From the NCBI GenBank assembly GCA_900550375.1, contig URRP01000029.1:1-31138 (forward strand): a stretch of DNA of 31,138 bases, read 5' to 3'. The notes beneath the pieces are model-generated. The model had not been told where the DNA came from. It made no database searches and worked only from the letters and a program-made list of their open reading frames with translations. The DNA comes from an uncultured Alistipes sp. (lineage in GTDB: Bacteria > Bacteroidota > Bacteroidia > Bacteroidales > Rikenellaceae). This document shows positions 31,121-31,138 of the stretch, piece after piece. The first letter of the stretch is position 1. Each line of letters starts with the position of its first letter. Made by a program: the position numbers and the translations under genes.

Positions 31121-31138
31121 ATGAAAAAAACTCTTTTA
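31121..31138 (+). CDS. Start of a gene cut by the window edge
   Basis: ATG followed by AAA AAA ACT CTT TTA gives MKKTLL, a typical beginning of a signal peptide. Only six codons are present, so the product cannot be named. A weak -7 candidate (TAGAATTTGC) lies at 31082-31091. Confidence 0.5.

Overview
This window looks like chromosome of a Bacteroidales bacterium, most likely Alistipes or a close Rikenellaceae relative. The grounds are high GC outside the insertion sequence, Bacteroidota-type promoters (TTTG, about 20 bases, TAnnTTTG) in front of many genes, little Shine-Dalgarno signal, and Bacteroidota families such as DUF4491, DUF3276/PUR, SusC-like outer-membrane barrels, TlpA-like lipoproteins and LytS/LytTR two-component pairs. 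The genus is an inference; no rRNA or other marker is present. I found no tRNA, rRNA, CRISPR array or prophage.

Layout. 1-2250: a DUF2007 gene converging on an aroE gene that overlaps a DUF368 (polyprenyl-phosphate carrier type) gene. 2378-3803: a complete IS3-family (IS150-type) element, AT-rich, sitting in the loop of the intrinsic terminator of a PUR/DUF3276 gene. 4293-8998: a leftward run ettA - hisS - S41 protease, driven from a repeat-borne promoter and with a structured ettA leader. 9394-11254: a TlpA-like lipoprotein divergent from rubrerythrin. 11304-13030: a CapA-like gene and a DUF4491 gene, again fired from a repeat-borne promoter. 13247-17033: a DcaP-like porin divergent from a membrane metallophosphatase that overlaps an inverted-order RibD-like reductase-deaminase. 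17121-21972: a TolC / HlyD / two-permease ABC-2 export operon without an ATPase. 22087-25113: a large TonB-receptor-like barrel. 25338-28608: a Spy-like periplasmic protein and an operon of gamma-carbonic anhydrase, LytS kinase and LytTR regulator. 29136-30440: metK with an unusual leader, then a small acidic protein and the first codons of a further gene at the right edge.

The strongest leads are four. The extracytoplasmic loop of the LytS kinase resembles the RNA-binding OB-fold of transcription factor Rho. A perfect 12-bp direct repeat with 21-bp period, the geometry expected for LytTR regulators, lies between the regulator gene and the Spy-like gene. A dispersed repeat of about 80 bp contains a complete promoter at one end and faces a gene each time. 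The RibD-like protein has its two domains in reversed order. All are from reading alone and need the searches stated.
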